A stretch of DNA of 64,000 bases, from positions 29,499 to 93,498 of the IMG/VR virus record IMGVR_UViG_3300025030_000064. One strand, 5' to 3'. This DNA comes from a virus. Below are positions 39,639 to 47,133 of this stretch, one piece after another; positions within the stretch are counted from its first letter, which is position 1, and the number at the start of each line of letters is the position of its first letter. The translations under genes and the position numbers were made by a program. The notes beneath the pieces were generated by a model. It made no database searches, had not been told where the DNA came from, and saw only the letters and a list, made by a program, of their open reading frames with translations.

Positions 39639-40291
39639 GCCAACGCACTCTGCAAATTTTTCAAATTTGTAAAAGGTTTTGTCCATTGCTCTGCCATAGC
39701 TTTTGCCAATCCATCAGGTGTTTTACTTCTCAATCGCCTGGCAACTTCATTATTATTACTTGTACTTGTTTGTCCCATATAACTGTATTTTGATTTTCCG
39801 CTTTTTGTTTTTTTAGAGTTGTATTCAATAAATACAGGCTCAACCATTTGTGTAGGTTCTAAGTTTGGTAAGTTTTTCAGCCACAAACAAGTTGATTTTT
39901 TATAAGCATCTCCAAACCAAAACGGCTGTACAATTTGGTCTGGCTTTCTAAATTCACTACTCATTATACCTATTGGGTTCTCAACTGCAATTTTCGGTAT
40001 CTCACAATGTGCTAATGCTAAAAAGAAACTAATTGATTTTTGTTGCCTTCCATCTTTTCGCTTCTGTTCAAAATGTGCTGCACCACTTACAGCTAAATCC
40101 GTACAAGGCGGAAAAAATATTCCCATCTCCCAATTGCCTCCGTATATTACATCAAAAATATTTTCCTTAAAATGCCACTCAGGATGTCCGCCACTACATT
40201 CTTGTATATCGCAACTAAAGGCTTCATGTCCTAATTTTCGCAACTCAATTGTTACCGCTTGTGATTCTTCGCAACCAACTAATATTTTCAT
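39632..40291 (-). CDS. Phage-type DNA cytosine methyltransferase-like protein (cassette gene)
   Basis: The 219-residue protein begins MKILVGCEESQAV (SAM-binding motif I) and contains FFPPCTDLAVSG (PC motif), AVENPIGIMSS (ENP motif IV) and RKPDQIVQPFWFGD followed by KKSTCLWLKNLP. These are features of the small phage-encoded cytosine methyltransferase-like family. A target-recognition domain is short or absent. Cytosine methylation could protect the DNA from restriction. It is the largest cassette gene of island 1 and sits between complementary boxes. Confidence 0.75.
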   Translation of the reverse strand: MKILVGCEESQAVTIELRKLGHEAFSCDIQECSGGHPEWHFKENIFDVIYGGNWEMGIFFPPCTDLAVSGAAHFEQKRKDGRQQKSISFFLALAHCEIPKIAVENPIGIMSSEFRKPDQIVQPFWFGDAYKKSTCLWLKNLPNLEPTQMVEPVFIEYNSKKTKSGKSKYSYMGQTSTSNNNEVARRLRSKTPDGLAKAMAEQWTKPFTNLKNLQSALAF

Positions 40292-40328
40292 CTTCTATGT
40301 TTTTAAATGGCTTACACACGCCACCCTT

Positions 40329-40352
40329 TTTTTAATTTAAACAAAACAATTG
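40329..40352 (-). repeat. 24-bp inverted repeat flanking the methyltransferase-like gene, right copy
   Basis: Exact inverted copy of 39615-39638. On the minus strand it lies in the leader of the methyltransferase-like gene and may also serve as its promoter region. Confidence 0.75.
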
Positions 40353-40370
40353 TAAAGGCTAAAGCCCCAC

Positions 40371-40426
40371 TAACACAGGCTAAAACAACATTGCGAAAAG
40401 CAACGATTGTTTAGCCTCATCCGTTA
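40371..40426 (-). repeat. attC-like palindrome at right end of island 1
   Basis: Plus strand: TAAC, AC, AGGCTAAaACAA, inner hairpin TTGC/GCAA, TTGTTTAGCCT, CATCC, GTTA. The arms pair over 11 bp with one extrahelical A, the classic attC irregularity. It abuts the stop codon of the phage gene at 40428. Confidence 0.75.
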
Positions 40427-40427
40427 T

Positions 40428-40565
40428 TTACAAATCCAAATCTTTTTCTGATCTTTCATTATCTGCTTTATTATCTAAGGCATTATATTTCTCTTCTAAC
40501 TCTTCATCTGATAGTTCAGATAAGTAGTTATTAAGGTTGTCATCTTCTTTACCAAGTATTATCAT
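40428..40565 (-). CDS. Small acidic hypothetical protein
   Basis: 45 residues (MIILGKEDDNLNNYL...), highly acidic. The start overlaps the upstream stop (ATGA). Its stop codon lies directly at the edge of cassette island 1, in GTAAATAACG. Confidence 0.5.
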   Translation of the reverse strand: MIILGKEDDNLNNYLSELSDEELEEKYNALDNKADNERSEKDLDL

Positions 40566-40813
40566 AGCATTGCTCCATCTAATCCATAACTAATAGCATC
40601 TTTAATGTTACATCTTTGTACAATAGTATCACAAGCTGCTCCACCATCAAAATGATATATCTCAACATTCCAATGAGGATTCTCGCCTGGCACTTCTTTA
40701 AAAAGATGTACTTCTATATAATGCTTTCTATATGTAGCTGAGAAGTTATACTTATCATTTTTAGTGATATTCTTATTTTGGATTATTCTTAATCTATCGC
40801 CTCCTATTTTCAT
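40562..40813 (-). CDS. Hypothetical protein
   Basis: 83 residues, no known motif. Separated by 1 nt from the preceding gene and coupled to the next by an ATGA overlap. Confidence 0.5.
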   Translation of the reverse strand: MKIGGDRLRIIQNKNITKNDKYNFSATYRKHYIEVHLFKEVPGENPHWNVEIYHFDGGAACDTIVQRCNIKDAISYGLDGAML

Positions 40814-40814
40814 A

Positions 40815-41117
40815 TTAAAATGGTAGATCGTTAGGATTAGGATTAAGGTCGCTTATTATATTCTCATTAGATATAGGTTCTTCTTTAACTATTGGAACAG
40901 GTTCAAGCATTTCGTCAATAGCAACAGTTGTTTTATTCCATCCATCTACCTTACCTCCAAAATATTTTTGTCCATTACCTTGCTTGATCCATAATGCCAT
41001 ATCTCTCTCTATTCCATTAAGCATTATTTTTCCTCTAAAGTCAGGATGATTTTCTTCTCTTTTATGATCATTCTTAAAGATAACAAAATTACCTTCACTT
41101 AATCTATTTGCTTCCAT
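40815..41117 (-). CDS. DUF736-like protein with SSB-type acidic tail
   Basis: The 100-residue protein contains PDFRGKIMLNG...ALWIKQG-NGQKYFGGKV, similar to small Bacteroidota/plasmid proteins of the DUF736 type, and ends PNDLPF. That tip resembles the acidic protein-interaction tail of single-stranded-DNA-binding proteins. A role at the replication fork is plausible but inferred. Confidence 0.45.
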   Translation of the reverse strand: MEANRLSEGNFVIFKNDHKREENHPDFRGKIMLNGIERDMALWIKQGNGQKYFGGKVDGWNKTTVAIDEMLEPVPIVKEEPISNENIISDLNPNPNDLPF

Positions 41118-41272
41118 TATTCTTCCATTATTAATTGTTCTAATTCATCTACATGTCCACAGTTTTGACAATACATTGCAGATTGTGTAATATAAACACT
41201 ATCACTTTTACATTCACTACAACGAGGAACGTCTTTTGCTTCATCATTTAGTACTGATTCTATTTTACTCAT
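41117..41272 (-). CDS. Zinc-ribbon mini-protein
   Basis: 51 residues with CSEC and CQNCG pairs spaced as in a zinc ribbon. Stop and next start overlap (TAATGG). Probably a DNA- or protein-binding accessory factor. Confidence 0.6.
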   Translation of the reverse strand: MSKIESVLNDEAKDVPRCSECKSDSVYITQSAMYCQNCGHVDELEQLIMEE

Positions 41273-41577
41273 AGTTCTTTAGGTTTAGGAGTATTAAACA
41301 TAGGATTCTCTGGCATTGGCAATGCATCTGAAAACTCTCTTCTATCTACTATATTACCATTAGATAGCATCCCAGCATAACCACTTTTACAAAGTTCTAT
41401 TGTTTTTAATAGTTTTATTTCCTTTTCAAATTGAAATCTCCAATACTCTTTAGCTATCTTAGATTTAACTGCATCTATAAATATTTTAGTAGTAATTAAA
41501 TCTTTAATCTTAATTGATTTATCGTATGCATCTGCTGCTTCTTGAAGTCGCAATTCAAGATTTTCAATTTTATTCAT
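41269..41577 (-). CDS. Hypothetical protein
   Basis: 102 residues, helical N-terminal two thirds, proline-containing tail. Four-base overlap with each neighbour. Function unknown. Confidence 0.5.
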   Translation of the reverse strand: MNKIENLELRLQEAADAYDKSIKIKDLITTKIFIDAVKSKIAKEYWRFQFEKEIKLLKTIELCKSGYAGMLSNGNIVDRREFSDALPMPENPMFNTPKPKEL

Positions 41578-41789
41578 ATTAATCCTTTTATATCTTTAAT
41601 TCGTATTATTGCTTTTTCAGCCCATTCAGGAACTTTATCTTTTCCACTTTGCAAGCATTCTATAACCCATTCAGCATTCTCATCTGACATCATATCAATA
41701 CTAGTTTTAGTAAAGTAATCCTTATCATGAATCCAACATCTATCTAATATAGAAGAGAAATATTCTTTTGATTCAATCTCTTTATTCAT
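41574..41789 (-). CDS. Hypothetical protein
   Basis: 71 residues, mostly helical, no motif recognised. Coupled to neighbours by overlaps. Confidence 0.5.
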   Translation of the reverse strand: MNKEIESKEYFSSILDRCWIHDKDYFTKTSIDMMSDENAEWVIECLQSGKDKVPEWAEKAIIRIKDIKGLI

Positions 41790-41971
41790 TATGCTTCTCT
41801 ATCTACATTTAAAGTACATACAACAATTTCCATAGTGTCATCTTCTAATCCACCTAATTCTGTTTCTTCACATGATGTAACTTCTTCAAAGTGTTCTTCT
41901 GTAGTAGGAACATAAACTGTTAAGTCCTGATTAACTTTTTGCAACTGTTCAATTAATTCTGATACTCTCAT
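41789..41971 (-). CDS. Small acidic phage protein
   Basis: 60 residues beginning MRVSELIEQLQKVNQDLTVYV, a start common among small phage proteins of unknown function, followed by an acidic stretch. Confidence 0.5.
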   Translation of the reverse strand: MRVSELIEQLQKVNQDLTVYVPTTEEHFEEVTSCEETELGGLEDDTMEIVVCTLNVDREA

Positions 41972-42186
41972 TTTGATTCTTTTTTAAGTTTAAAATTATA
42001 TTTTTTTGTTTTACGTTCAACATCTTTATATTTCCATTTAAAACCCCATGCATTTAATCTTTTTTCATTTAAAACATTTACTATATTAGAAGAAGAAGAA
42101 TGACCTAATTCTTTTGCAGCAGCCGTAGCAGACTCCCATTCTTTAACAAAATTATCATCTAAATCATATTGTATTATAGGAATCAT
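41968..42186 (-). pseudogene. NUMOD1-type DNA-binding fragment of a homing endonuclease
   Basis: 72 residues. IIQYDLDDNFVKEWESATAAAKELG followed by NIVNVLNEKRLNAWGFKWKY is a NUMOD1 module, the DNA-binding tail of many GIY-YIG and HNH homing endonucleases. The catalytic GIY-YIG start lies immediately upstream in a separate short frame (42192-42320), so this is probably the tail of a broken endonuclease. It may still be translated. Confidence 0.65.
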
Positions 42187-42191
42187 TATTT

Positions 42192-42320
42192 TTAGTAAAG
42201 TTTCTGTTGTGATTTACATTTTCCATTTTTATATTGTTTCCATCTATTTATAATATCATTAGATTGTCCAATGTAAATCTTTTTTGAAGGACTAGTGATT
42301 TTGTAGATACCTATTATCAT
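42192..42320 (-). pseudogene. Truncated GIY-YIG endonuclease N-terminus
   Basis: 42 codons encode MIIGIYKITSPSKKIYIGQS...NRWKQYKNGKC, the first half of a GIY-YIG domain including GIY, YIG and the Arg of the catalytic motif. The frame stops after QQKLY. The rest of the domain, with the catalytic Glu, is missing and the NUMOD1 fragment begins 5 nt later, which points to an internal deletion. Confidence 0.7.
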
Positions 42321-42330
42321 AATATAAAAA

Positions 42331-42394
42331 CCAGTAGTCTAACAAAGGCTTGTCCGTTTGAGGAGATTCCTCTTTGGCATTGTTAAAGCTACTG
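42331..42394. other. Long structured hairpin between genes (terminator or structured RNA)
   Basis: CCAGTAG and CTACTGG form an outer stem, with inner pairs AACAA/TTGTT and GAGGA/TCCTC. T-runs follow on both strands, so bidirectional termination is the simplest reading. The internal sequence on the minus strand (TAACAATGCC ... GGACAAGCC) recalls conserved stretches of twister ribozymes, and the TAAC/GTTA pair also recalls the attC-like sites. Confidence 0.5.
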
Positions 42395-42439
42395 GATTTT
42401 TTAATGTTTTCATACGAACAAGCACTACAAAAATAATAC

Positions 42440-42922
42440 TTACTTATGAATAATCCTAATAATTTTACCAAACCCTTGTGGCATATCTTTAAACTTCATA
42501 TCTATCGGTTCGAGAATATCAATATGTTTACTCCCTTGTACTATATCCTTAACCACTAACACACGAACAACACTATCTAAGACAAGATAAATACTATCAC
42601 CAAAGTTTACCTTAGTATAGAGTAAATCTTTACTTATAGCACACCATACACCGTAAGAATAATCTTTGATATGATCTCCACTTGCTGTAATGAATGGACT
42701 TGAATCGCATTGTGCTATTGTAGGCTGGTATGAAGTAACCTTCACGTTAATATCTACTATCCTTGTATTAGCCATTCTAAAAATACTATCTTGTGATAAA
42801 GTATCTAACGGTTCCTTATGACTACATTGACTGATATATGCTCCTGTAGATAATACCATACAACCAAACAAGGTCATAAAGGCTATCTTAGCTATTATAC
42901 TTATACCATCATTTGCACTCAT
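42440..42922 (-). CDS. Membrane-anchored 3D/RlpA-like protein
   Basis: The 160-residue protein has an N-terminal membrane segment (about 8-30) and a beta domain with VTSYQP, ITASGDHI, CAISKDLL, FGDSIYL and KHIDILEP. That is the order of conserved stretches in the 3D domain/RlpA double-psi barrel found in cell-wall-associated proteins. It may act in the periplasm on peptidoglycan or on the envelope. The catalytic Asp pattern is only partly recognisable. Confidence 0.55.
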   Translation of the reverse strand: MSANDGISIIAKIAFMTLFGCMVLSTGAYISQCSHKEPLDTLSQDSIFRMANTRIVDINVKVTSYQPTIAQCDSSPFITASGDHIKDYSYGVWCAISKDLLYTKVNFGDSIYLVLDSVVRVLVVKDIVQGSKHIDILEPIDMKFKDMPQGFGKIIRIIHK

Positions 42923-43118
42923 CTACTAATTCTTTTGGTTTATGTACTTCTGTCTGTAATCCTTTACTTCTTAGTTTCATCTCCATAAGTTGTCTTGCAT
43001 GTTTAGACTTCCAATTATCAAAAGCACAACCATCCCATGCATGAGGTAAGCTAAAGGTTAATTTACCATCAATAGCTGCTACATATACATCATCTATCTT
43101 TACTGATTCTTTTCCCAT
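42909..43118 (-). CDS. Hypothetical protein
   Basis: 69 residues, no family recognised. Overlaps the 3D-domain gene by 14 bases. Confidence 0.45.
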   Translation of the reverse strand: MGKESVKIDDVYVAAIDGKLTFSLPHAWDGCAFDNWKSKHARQLMEMKLRSKGLQTEVHKPKELVDECK

Positions 43119-43119
43119 G

Positions 43120-43407
43120 TTAATTCATTATTATTGTTTGATTATTAATTCTCCAGAATAACTTATCTGATTCTTTCTTTAACTCTATAACATAACTACC
43201 ACTAACCTTTCTTATCTCTATTACTCTTAATGGTTCCATTATAGCAGTTAGCATATCTAAGTTAAGCATATCTCCTACATGTATCTTTATATTATCTACA
43301 TTCAATCCAGTAACCTTATCTTCACTATTGACTATTACTCCTACTTCGGTAATACCATCACCATAAATAAATAATTTATCCCCTGCTATGAATTGAAAAC
43401 TAATCAT
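43120..43407 (-). CDS. Hypothetical beta-rich protein
   Basis: 95 residues, predicted mostly beta. Four-base overlap with the nuclease gene upstream. Function unknown. Confidence 0.5.
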   Translation of the reverse strand: MISFQFIAGDKLFIYGDGITEVGVIVNSEDKVTGLNVDNIKIHVGDMLNLDMLTAIMEPLRVIEIRKVSGSYVIELKKESDKLFWRINNQTIIMN

Positions 43408-43904
43408 AAACCATATTTAACTATAAAGTCAGCCACTTCAGTATTATTCTTAGCTACTATAACTTTCCAACCTTCCATACAGTTATCATGAAGATATTTA
43501 TGGAATAGTTTTAGCTTAACCGGAAAAACATCATTTGGGAAACCTTTTGTTTCAAGAATCACCTTAAGATTATTGAATACAAAATCTGGTGTCCATGTTA
43601 TAGGCAAATAGGTTTTATTACCATATTTAAATCCTGATATGATTATAAATGTCTTATGGAATATAAATTCTTCCTTACCGTATTTAAGTCTCTTATATGT
43701 ATCCATTTCAAGCTTAGAATCGAATACTATACCATTCCATTCGTGTTTAGAAGCATTCCTGATTTTCTTATTCCCTTTAACTACCTTCCTTAGCGGTTCA
43801 GATAGTTCATTACTCTTTAATCTACCTTTCTTATCTTGTACTATAGATGTACTTCTTATCATCTCCTGAAATTCTTTAGCTGACATTTTCTGCTGCTCGC
43901 TCAT
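43404..43904 (-). CDS. DUF1064-type PD-(D/E)XK phage nuclease
   Basis: The 166-residue protein has FDSKLEMDTYKRLKYG, then WTPDFVFNNLKVILETKGF and KLKLFHKYL. This is the typical DUF1064 arrangement with the E-x(n)-PD-x(n)-ExK nuclease triad. Such proteins occur in phage replication modules and are thought to be Holliday-junction or structure-specific nucleases. Confidence 0.75.
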   Translation of the reverse strand: MSEQQKMSAKEFQEMIRSTSIVQDKKGRLKSNELSEPLRKVVKGNKKIRNASKHEWNGIVFDSKLEMDTYKRLKYGKEEFIFHKTFIIISGFKYGNKTYLPITWTPDFVFNNLKVILETKGFPNDVFPVKLKLFHKYLHDNCMEGWKVIVAKNNTEVADFIVKYGL

Positions 43905-44064
43905 CTTTAAACGATATATAGTTAAGTTTTACTTTATCACAGGCAATGATAATATCATCCATTTGCGATTGTGTTAGTATTATCTCATGTTCATTATACA
44001 TCAAGTCAAATAATGGTTGATATAATTCTGCTATTTCTTTTTGATTATTACTTTTACAAGCCAT
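43876..44064 (-). CDS. Hypothetical protein
   Basis: 62 residues, helical, no motif recognised. Overlaps the DUF1064 gene by 29 bases. Confidence 0.45.
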   Translation of the reverse strand: MACKSNNQKEIAELYQPLFDLMYNEHEIILTQSQMDDIIIACDKVKLNYISFKDERAAENVS

Positions 44065-44278
44065 CTTTAAATAGTTTTTCTAATAATTTACTATTATATC
44101 CTTTCATTGCTCCACCAGTACCAAAAAATATTATACTGCTACATTTATTCTTTTTAGATAATTTAGGTTTAGCATCTTTCATTATTTTTAATACTACTTC
44201 ATCTGGGAAATCAGAAGCACATTCATCTTGCCAGAAGAATAATTTTGGAGGTTTGCCACCTTTACTTATTTCATCCAT
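44054..44278 (-). CDS. Hypothetical protein
   Basis: 74 residues, basic C-terminal half, no family recognised. Coupled to both neighbours. Confidence 0.45.
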   Translation of the reverse strand: MDEISKGGKPPKLFFWQDECASDFPDEVVLKIMKDAKPKLSKKNKCSSIIFFGTGGAMKGYNSKLLEKLFKDGL

Positions 44279-44577
44279 TAGAATTTGAGGTTATGTAAAT
44301 TATTAACCCATTCATTAAACATAAGTTTTATAAATGGTAAAAATGGTTCATAATTATCTAACTGTTCGTCAAAGTATCTATTATCATTTTCGCTACACCA
44401 TAATACTTTATCTCCGAATCCAACCATATCAACATTCCCATCTGTAGAATAGAAAAACTGTGATTCTAATTCTTCTTGCTTATCAAATAATTCTTCGTTA
44501 AGCTTAATTACTGTATCTAAATATTCATTAGTATTGTCCTTAAAAGGACTTAAATCTACTCCTTTGTCATCAAACAT
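44278..44577 (-). CDS. Hypothetical protein
   Basis: 99 residues, acidic, one-base overlap with the downstream gene. Function unknown. Confidence 0.5.
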   Translation of the reverse strand: MFDDKGVDLSPFKDNTNEYLDTVIKLNEELFDKQEELESQFFYSTDGNVDMVGFGDKVLWCSENDNRYFDEQLDNYEPFLPFIKLMFNEWVNNLHNLKF

Positions 44578-44607
44578 AATTTTATACTTTTTTATTTATA
44601 AAAGTAA

Positions 44608-44627
44608 AGGAGAGTATTACCTCTCCT
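44608..44627 (-). terminator. Intrinsic terminator-like hairpin
   Basis: AGGAGAG/CTCTCCT with a six-base loop. On the minus strand a TTTACTTTT tract follows. It lies in the 133-bp gap downstream of the 73-residue gene. A second inverted repeat (ACTATGAAA/TTTCATAGT, 44662-44700) lies in the same gap. Confidence 0.65.
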
Positions 44628-44710
44628 CTACCAAATCCAATTATTAATCCCAAAACAAATAACTATGAAAAACATTGTAAATATAAATCACTTTCATAGT
44701 AAAAGCAAAT

Positions 44711-44932
44711 TTATCTTTCTAATACTTGATCTGCTATAGTATCAAGACTTGACCAAAATAGTTGTCCTATATAATCATCTCCAAGTTGCCTGGCTATCTT
44801 TTTCATATCATCATCACTAATTTCCATTAACTGTTTTTTAGTGAATTTAGGGTTGCCGTCCATATTTTCTAATTGAAGAAGGTCTTCTCTACATACAGAA
44901 GTTACTTCAAAAGGTTCTGATAAGTTATTCAT
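44711..44932 (-). CDS. Hypothetical protein
   Basis: 73 residues, acidic and helical, four-base overlap with the upstream gene. No family recognised. Confidence 0.5.
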   Translation of the reverse strand: MNNLSEPFEVTSVCREDLLQLENMDGNPKFTKKQLMEISDDDMKKIARQLGDDYIGQLFWSSLDTIADQVLER

Positions 44933-45279
44933 GGTTTAGTTGCATTAGCTATTAACTCAAATAATGATTCTTTAGGTTCTTCTGTTTGTATTGGTCCATC
45001 AAGCAAGTATGCATGAACATAACCACTACTATACAGATTAAACCATGTTATCTTTTCATTAGGCTTCATAAGATGGCTTTCTCTTATCTTACCACATGTT
45101 ATCTCATCTAAGTCATTAATATGTTCCATAGGCTTTAAAAACCATACTCCATTAGTGCTTATCTCTATATAAAGTTGTAAGGCATCTGAGAAGTATATCT
45201 CAGCTTTTACTTCTGGTGGAAAGTTACCAAACGCATTCGGTAGGTAGCTCTCTCCAATTAGTTCAAATAGGTTATTCAT
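44929..45279 (-). CDS. Hypothetical protein
   Basis: 116 residues, mixed alpha/beta, no motif recognised. Its ATG overlaps the stop of the 53-residue gene upstream. Confidence 0.5.
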   Translation of the reverse strand: MNNLFELIGESYLPNAFGNFPPEVKAEIYFSDALQLYIEISTNGVWFLKPMEHINDLDEITCGKIRESHLMKPNEKITWFNLYSSGYVHAYLLDGPIQTEEPKESLFELIANATKP

Positions 45280-45437
45280 AAGTTATCGTAAAAAATTTTT
45301 ATTGCTCTTTGAATATTGTAGTAATCTCTTTTACTATCTTCTGATAATGCTGAGAAAAATAAATTAGTTCCTTGACTTGACTTTATCTCATCCATTACTT
45401 GCATTAGCTTTATTACTTTATTTTTTAATCTTTTCAT
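45276..45437 (-). CDS. Small helical hypothetical protein
   Basis: 53 residues (MKRLKNKVIKLMQVMDEIKSSQG...), basic N-terminus, helical. Stop and next start overlap as TTATGA, supporting translation. Confidence 0.5.
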   Translation of the reverse strand: MKRLKNKVIKLMQVMDEIKSSQGTNLFFSALSEDSKRDYYNIQRAIKIFYDNL

Positions 45438-45510
45438 TTTCTATTTTGTTTTAATCCTTCGTAATTAATTTTAATAAAATGTTTTGTTTCGCAAGTAAAT
45501 GACTCTCCAT

Positions 45511-45660
45511 TTAATTAAGTCCATGATGTACATCATAGTCATACCATAATTTACTTACTGCTTCTTCTAATGATTCACATTTATAGTCTTGTTTAATATC
45601 ATAGTAAATACCTATTGCTCCTGACTGTCTTCCGTGAAATGAAAATAAATATGTCTTCAT
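45511..45660 (-). CDS. Small hypothetical protein
   Basis: 49 residues (MKTYLFSFHGRQSGAIG...), overlapping the upstream gene by 4 nt. No motif recognised. Confidence 0.5.
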   Translation of the reverse strand: MKTYLFSFHGRQSGAIGIYYDIKQDYKCESLEEAVSKLWYDYDVHHGLN

Positions 45661-45875
45661 AAATGTTTTTGAATTAATCTATTTTTATTATTAATGTAAT
45701 ATCCTGAACCATCAATTACTTCCCATAGCTTCTCTTTAGCATCATTAAGAGTCGTTAATGCTTGACATGAGTTAAATTCTACGCTTACACTTGAAAGTGT
45801 CATATAAGCATTCTTAATGTCATTCAATACAGCTTTTTTCCCTCTACAATTAGCAATTATTATATACTCGCTCAT
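45657..45875 (-). CDS. Hypothetical protein
   Basis: 72 residues, no motif recognised. Overlaps both neighbours. Confidence 0.45.
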   Translation of the reverse strand: MSEYIIIANCRGKKAVLNDIKNAYMTLSSVSVEFNSCQALTTLNDAKEKLWEVIDGSGYYINNKNRLIQKHL

Positions 45876-46119
45876 TATTTATTCCTTTCTTTAATTTACA
45901 AATCCCATGAACTTCTACTAACTTTAAATCACCTTTCCATCTACATATCCATCGTTTATTTGCAGCAATTAAAACATTTTTTGCTTGTGGAGTTAAAAAT
46001 GGACTTTGTTCCATTATAGGATCATATAAAGACATTATATTAAATGCTTCTTTCATTTCATCTTCTGTTCTTGAATGAATAACTCCATTATCATCTATTA
46101 TTTCCCAATTTATTTTCAT
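45850..46119 (-). CDS. Hypothetical protein
   Basis: 89 residues, no family recognised. Overlaps the next gene by 26 bases. Confidence 0.45.
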   Translation of the reverse strand: MKINWEIIDDNGVIHSRTEDEMKEAFNIMSLYDPIMEQSPFLTPQAKNVLIAANKRWICRWKGDLKLVEVHGICKLKKGINNERVYNNC

Positions 46120-46122
46120 ATT

Positions 46123-46272
46123 TTAATGTTTACATTGTGTGTACATATACTTACTAAATCTCATAAATGATTCAGCATATCGTAACGTTTCATTTCCAAA
46201 CATATCACTAATATAACTTTGATGTAAGTCTATTAATGTTTTGCGATGTTGTTTAATCCAATTTTTTACCAT
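46123..46272 (-). CDS. Small hypothetical protein
   Basis: 49 residues (MVKNWIKQHRKTLIDLHQSY...), basic and helical. Start overlaps the end of the upstream 162-residue gene. Confidence 0.45.
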   Translation of the reverse strand: MVKNWIKQHRKTLIDLHQSYISDMFGNETLRYAESFMRFSKYMYTQCKH

Positions 46273-46754
46273 ATATAAATGAAATTATGGAATTCTTCTT
46301 TATGTAACTTAACATACTTTCTTAAAACTTTACAAATCTGAAACAAAGTAATCCTTTTTGCTTTTTTATTATAAGGTTCACAATTCTTAATCAATACTTG
46401 AATATAATTCGATTCAGCTTGTTTTATCTCTTTAGCTTTCTTATTGGATATTCTTTGTCTTGAATAATTAGGATATACTGTATATTTACCAGTATTCCAT
46501 TCAATAGGTTGATAGTTTTTAGCTATATCAAGAAGAGCCATTAAGTCATTCTGTTCAATCTCTTTAATATCTATAATCCTTCTTTCTCTTCCATCATCAG
46601 CAGGTCTATTAACAAAGCCATTTACATATACATTAAATAACTCATCATCTTGCCTTAAACATAGCTGTCGTTGAATGCCTTTATAATTAGCATTAGGTCG
46701 ATAACAATCTGTGTCAGTATAACACAAAATTGTCTTTTTGTTTATATCAATCAT
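46266..46754 (-). CDS. Hypothetical protein
   Basis: 162 residues, basic C-terminal half. No family recognised. Start overlaps the TGA of the next gene. Confidence 0.5.
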   Translation of the reverse strand: MIDINKKTILCYTDTDCYRPNANYKGIQRQLCLRQDDELFNVYVNGFVNRPADDGRERRIIDIKEIEQNDLMALLDIAKNYQPIEWNTGKYTVYPNYSRQRISNKKAKEIKQAESNYIQVLIKNCEPYNKKAKRITLFQICKVLRKYVKLHKEEFHNFIYIW

Positions 46755-46926
46755 TTAATTTTATTGTTTTAAATGAATATTGCTCATCATCGTTCCCGGC
46801 AAATCCTTCAATACATCCAGTCTTAATATGCCTTACTGCTTCATCAATAGAGTTGTCAAAACTACTTTGGTCATCTTCTATACAGGTAATCTCTATTTCT
46901 ATTTTAAATGTTTCAAATGTTTTCAT
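46747..46926 (-). CDS. Small acidic hypothetical protein
   Basis: 59 residues (MKTFETFKIEIEITC...), predicted beta-alpha. Overlaps both neighbours by a few bases, which supports translation. Confidence 0.5.
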   Translation of the reverse strand: MKTFETFKIEIEITCIEDDQSSFDNSIDEAVRHIKTGCIEGFAGNDDEQYSFKTIKLND

Positions 46927-47132
46927 ATTTCTTTAATTATACAATAAAATGCTTGTGGGTCCATCTTCTTTATCAACTTACCAAGAGTATCATTCTGATA
47001 TGCTTTTCTTATAGTACCAATACTACATCTATCCTTACGTTGAACAGAGGTGAAGTATATAAGTTGCTCCACCACCTGTTCTTCAGTATAGACAGACTTG
47101 TAATATTCATTTACCTTGTCTGTATCTTTCAT
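46923..47132 (-). CDS. Hypothetical protein
   Basis: 69 residues, helical, with a possible HTH-like middle (SIGTIRKAYQNDTLGKLIKK). Not assigned. Confidence 0.45.
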   Translation of the reverse strand: MKDTDKVNEYYKSVYTEEQVVEQLIYFTSVQRKDRCSIGTIRKAYQNDTLGKLIKKMDPQAFYCIIKEI

Positions 47133-47133
47133 G

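Larger units (their letters stand above)
37263..40427. mobile_element. Cassette island 1 (integron-like gene cassettes)
   Basis: Between two phage genes lie five minus-strand genes with no obvious relation to each other. They are separated by 125-230-bp gaps that contain imperfect palindromes with TAAC/GTTA outer boxes (37318-37367, 38183-38235, 38938-38970, 39514-39611, 40371-40426). Short hairpins of the type CAGnTT-TTC-AAnCTG also recur near 37397, 38346 and 39654, each next to GCCA(A/T)C. Sites at 38183 and 40371 share on the minus strand TAACGnATG, stem, GTG, TTA. No recombinase gene lies inside. The integron analogy is inference from structure. Confidence 0.65.

Noticed and set aside
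41968-42320. Group I intron hosting the homing endonuclease
   Set aside because: No split host gene is visible around the remnant and no group I core sequences were recognised.
42331-42394. tRNA gene
   Set aside because: There is an acceptor-like 7-bp stem, but no T-arm (GGTTCRA), no anticodon loop and no CCA context.
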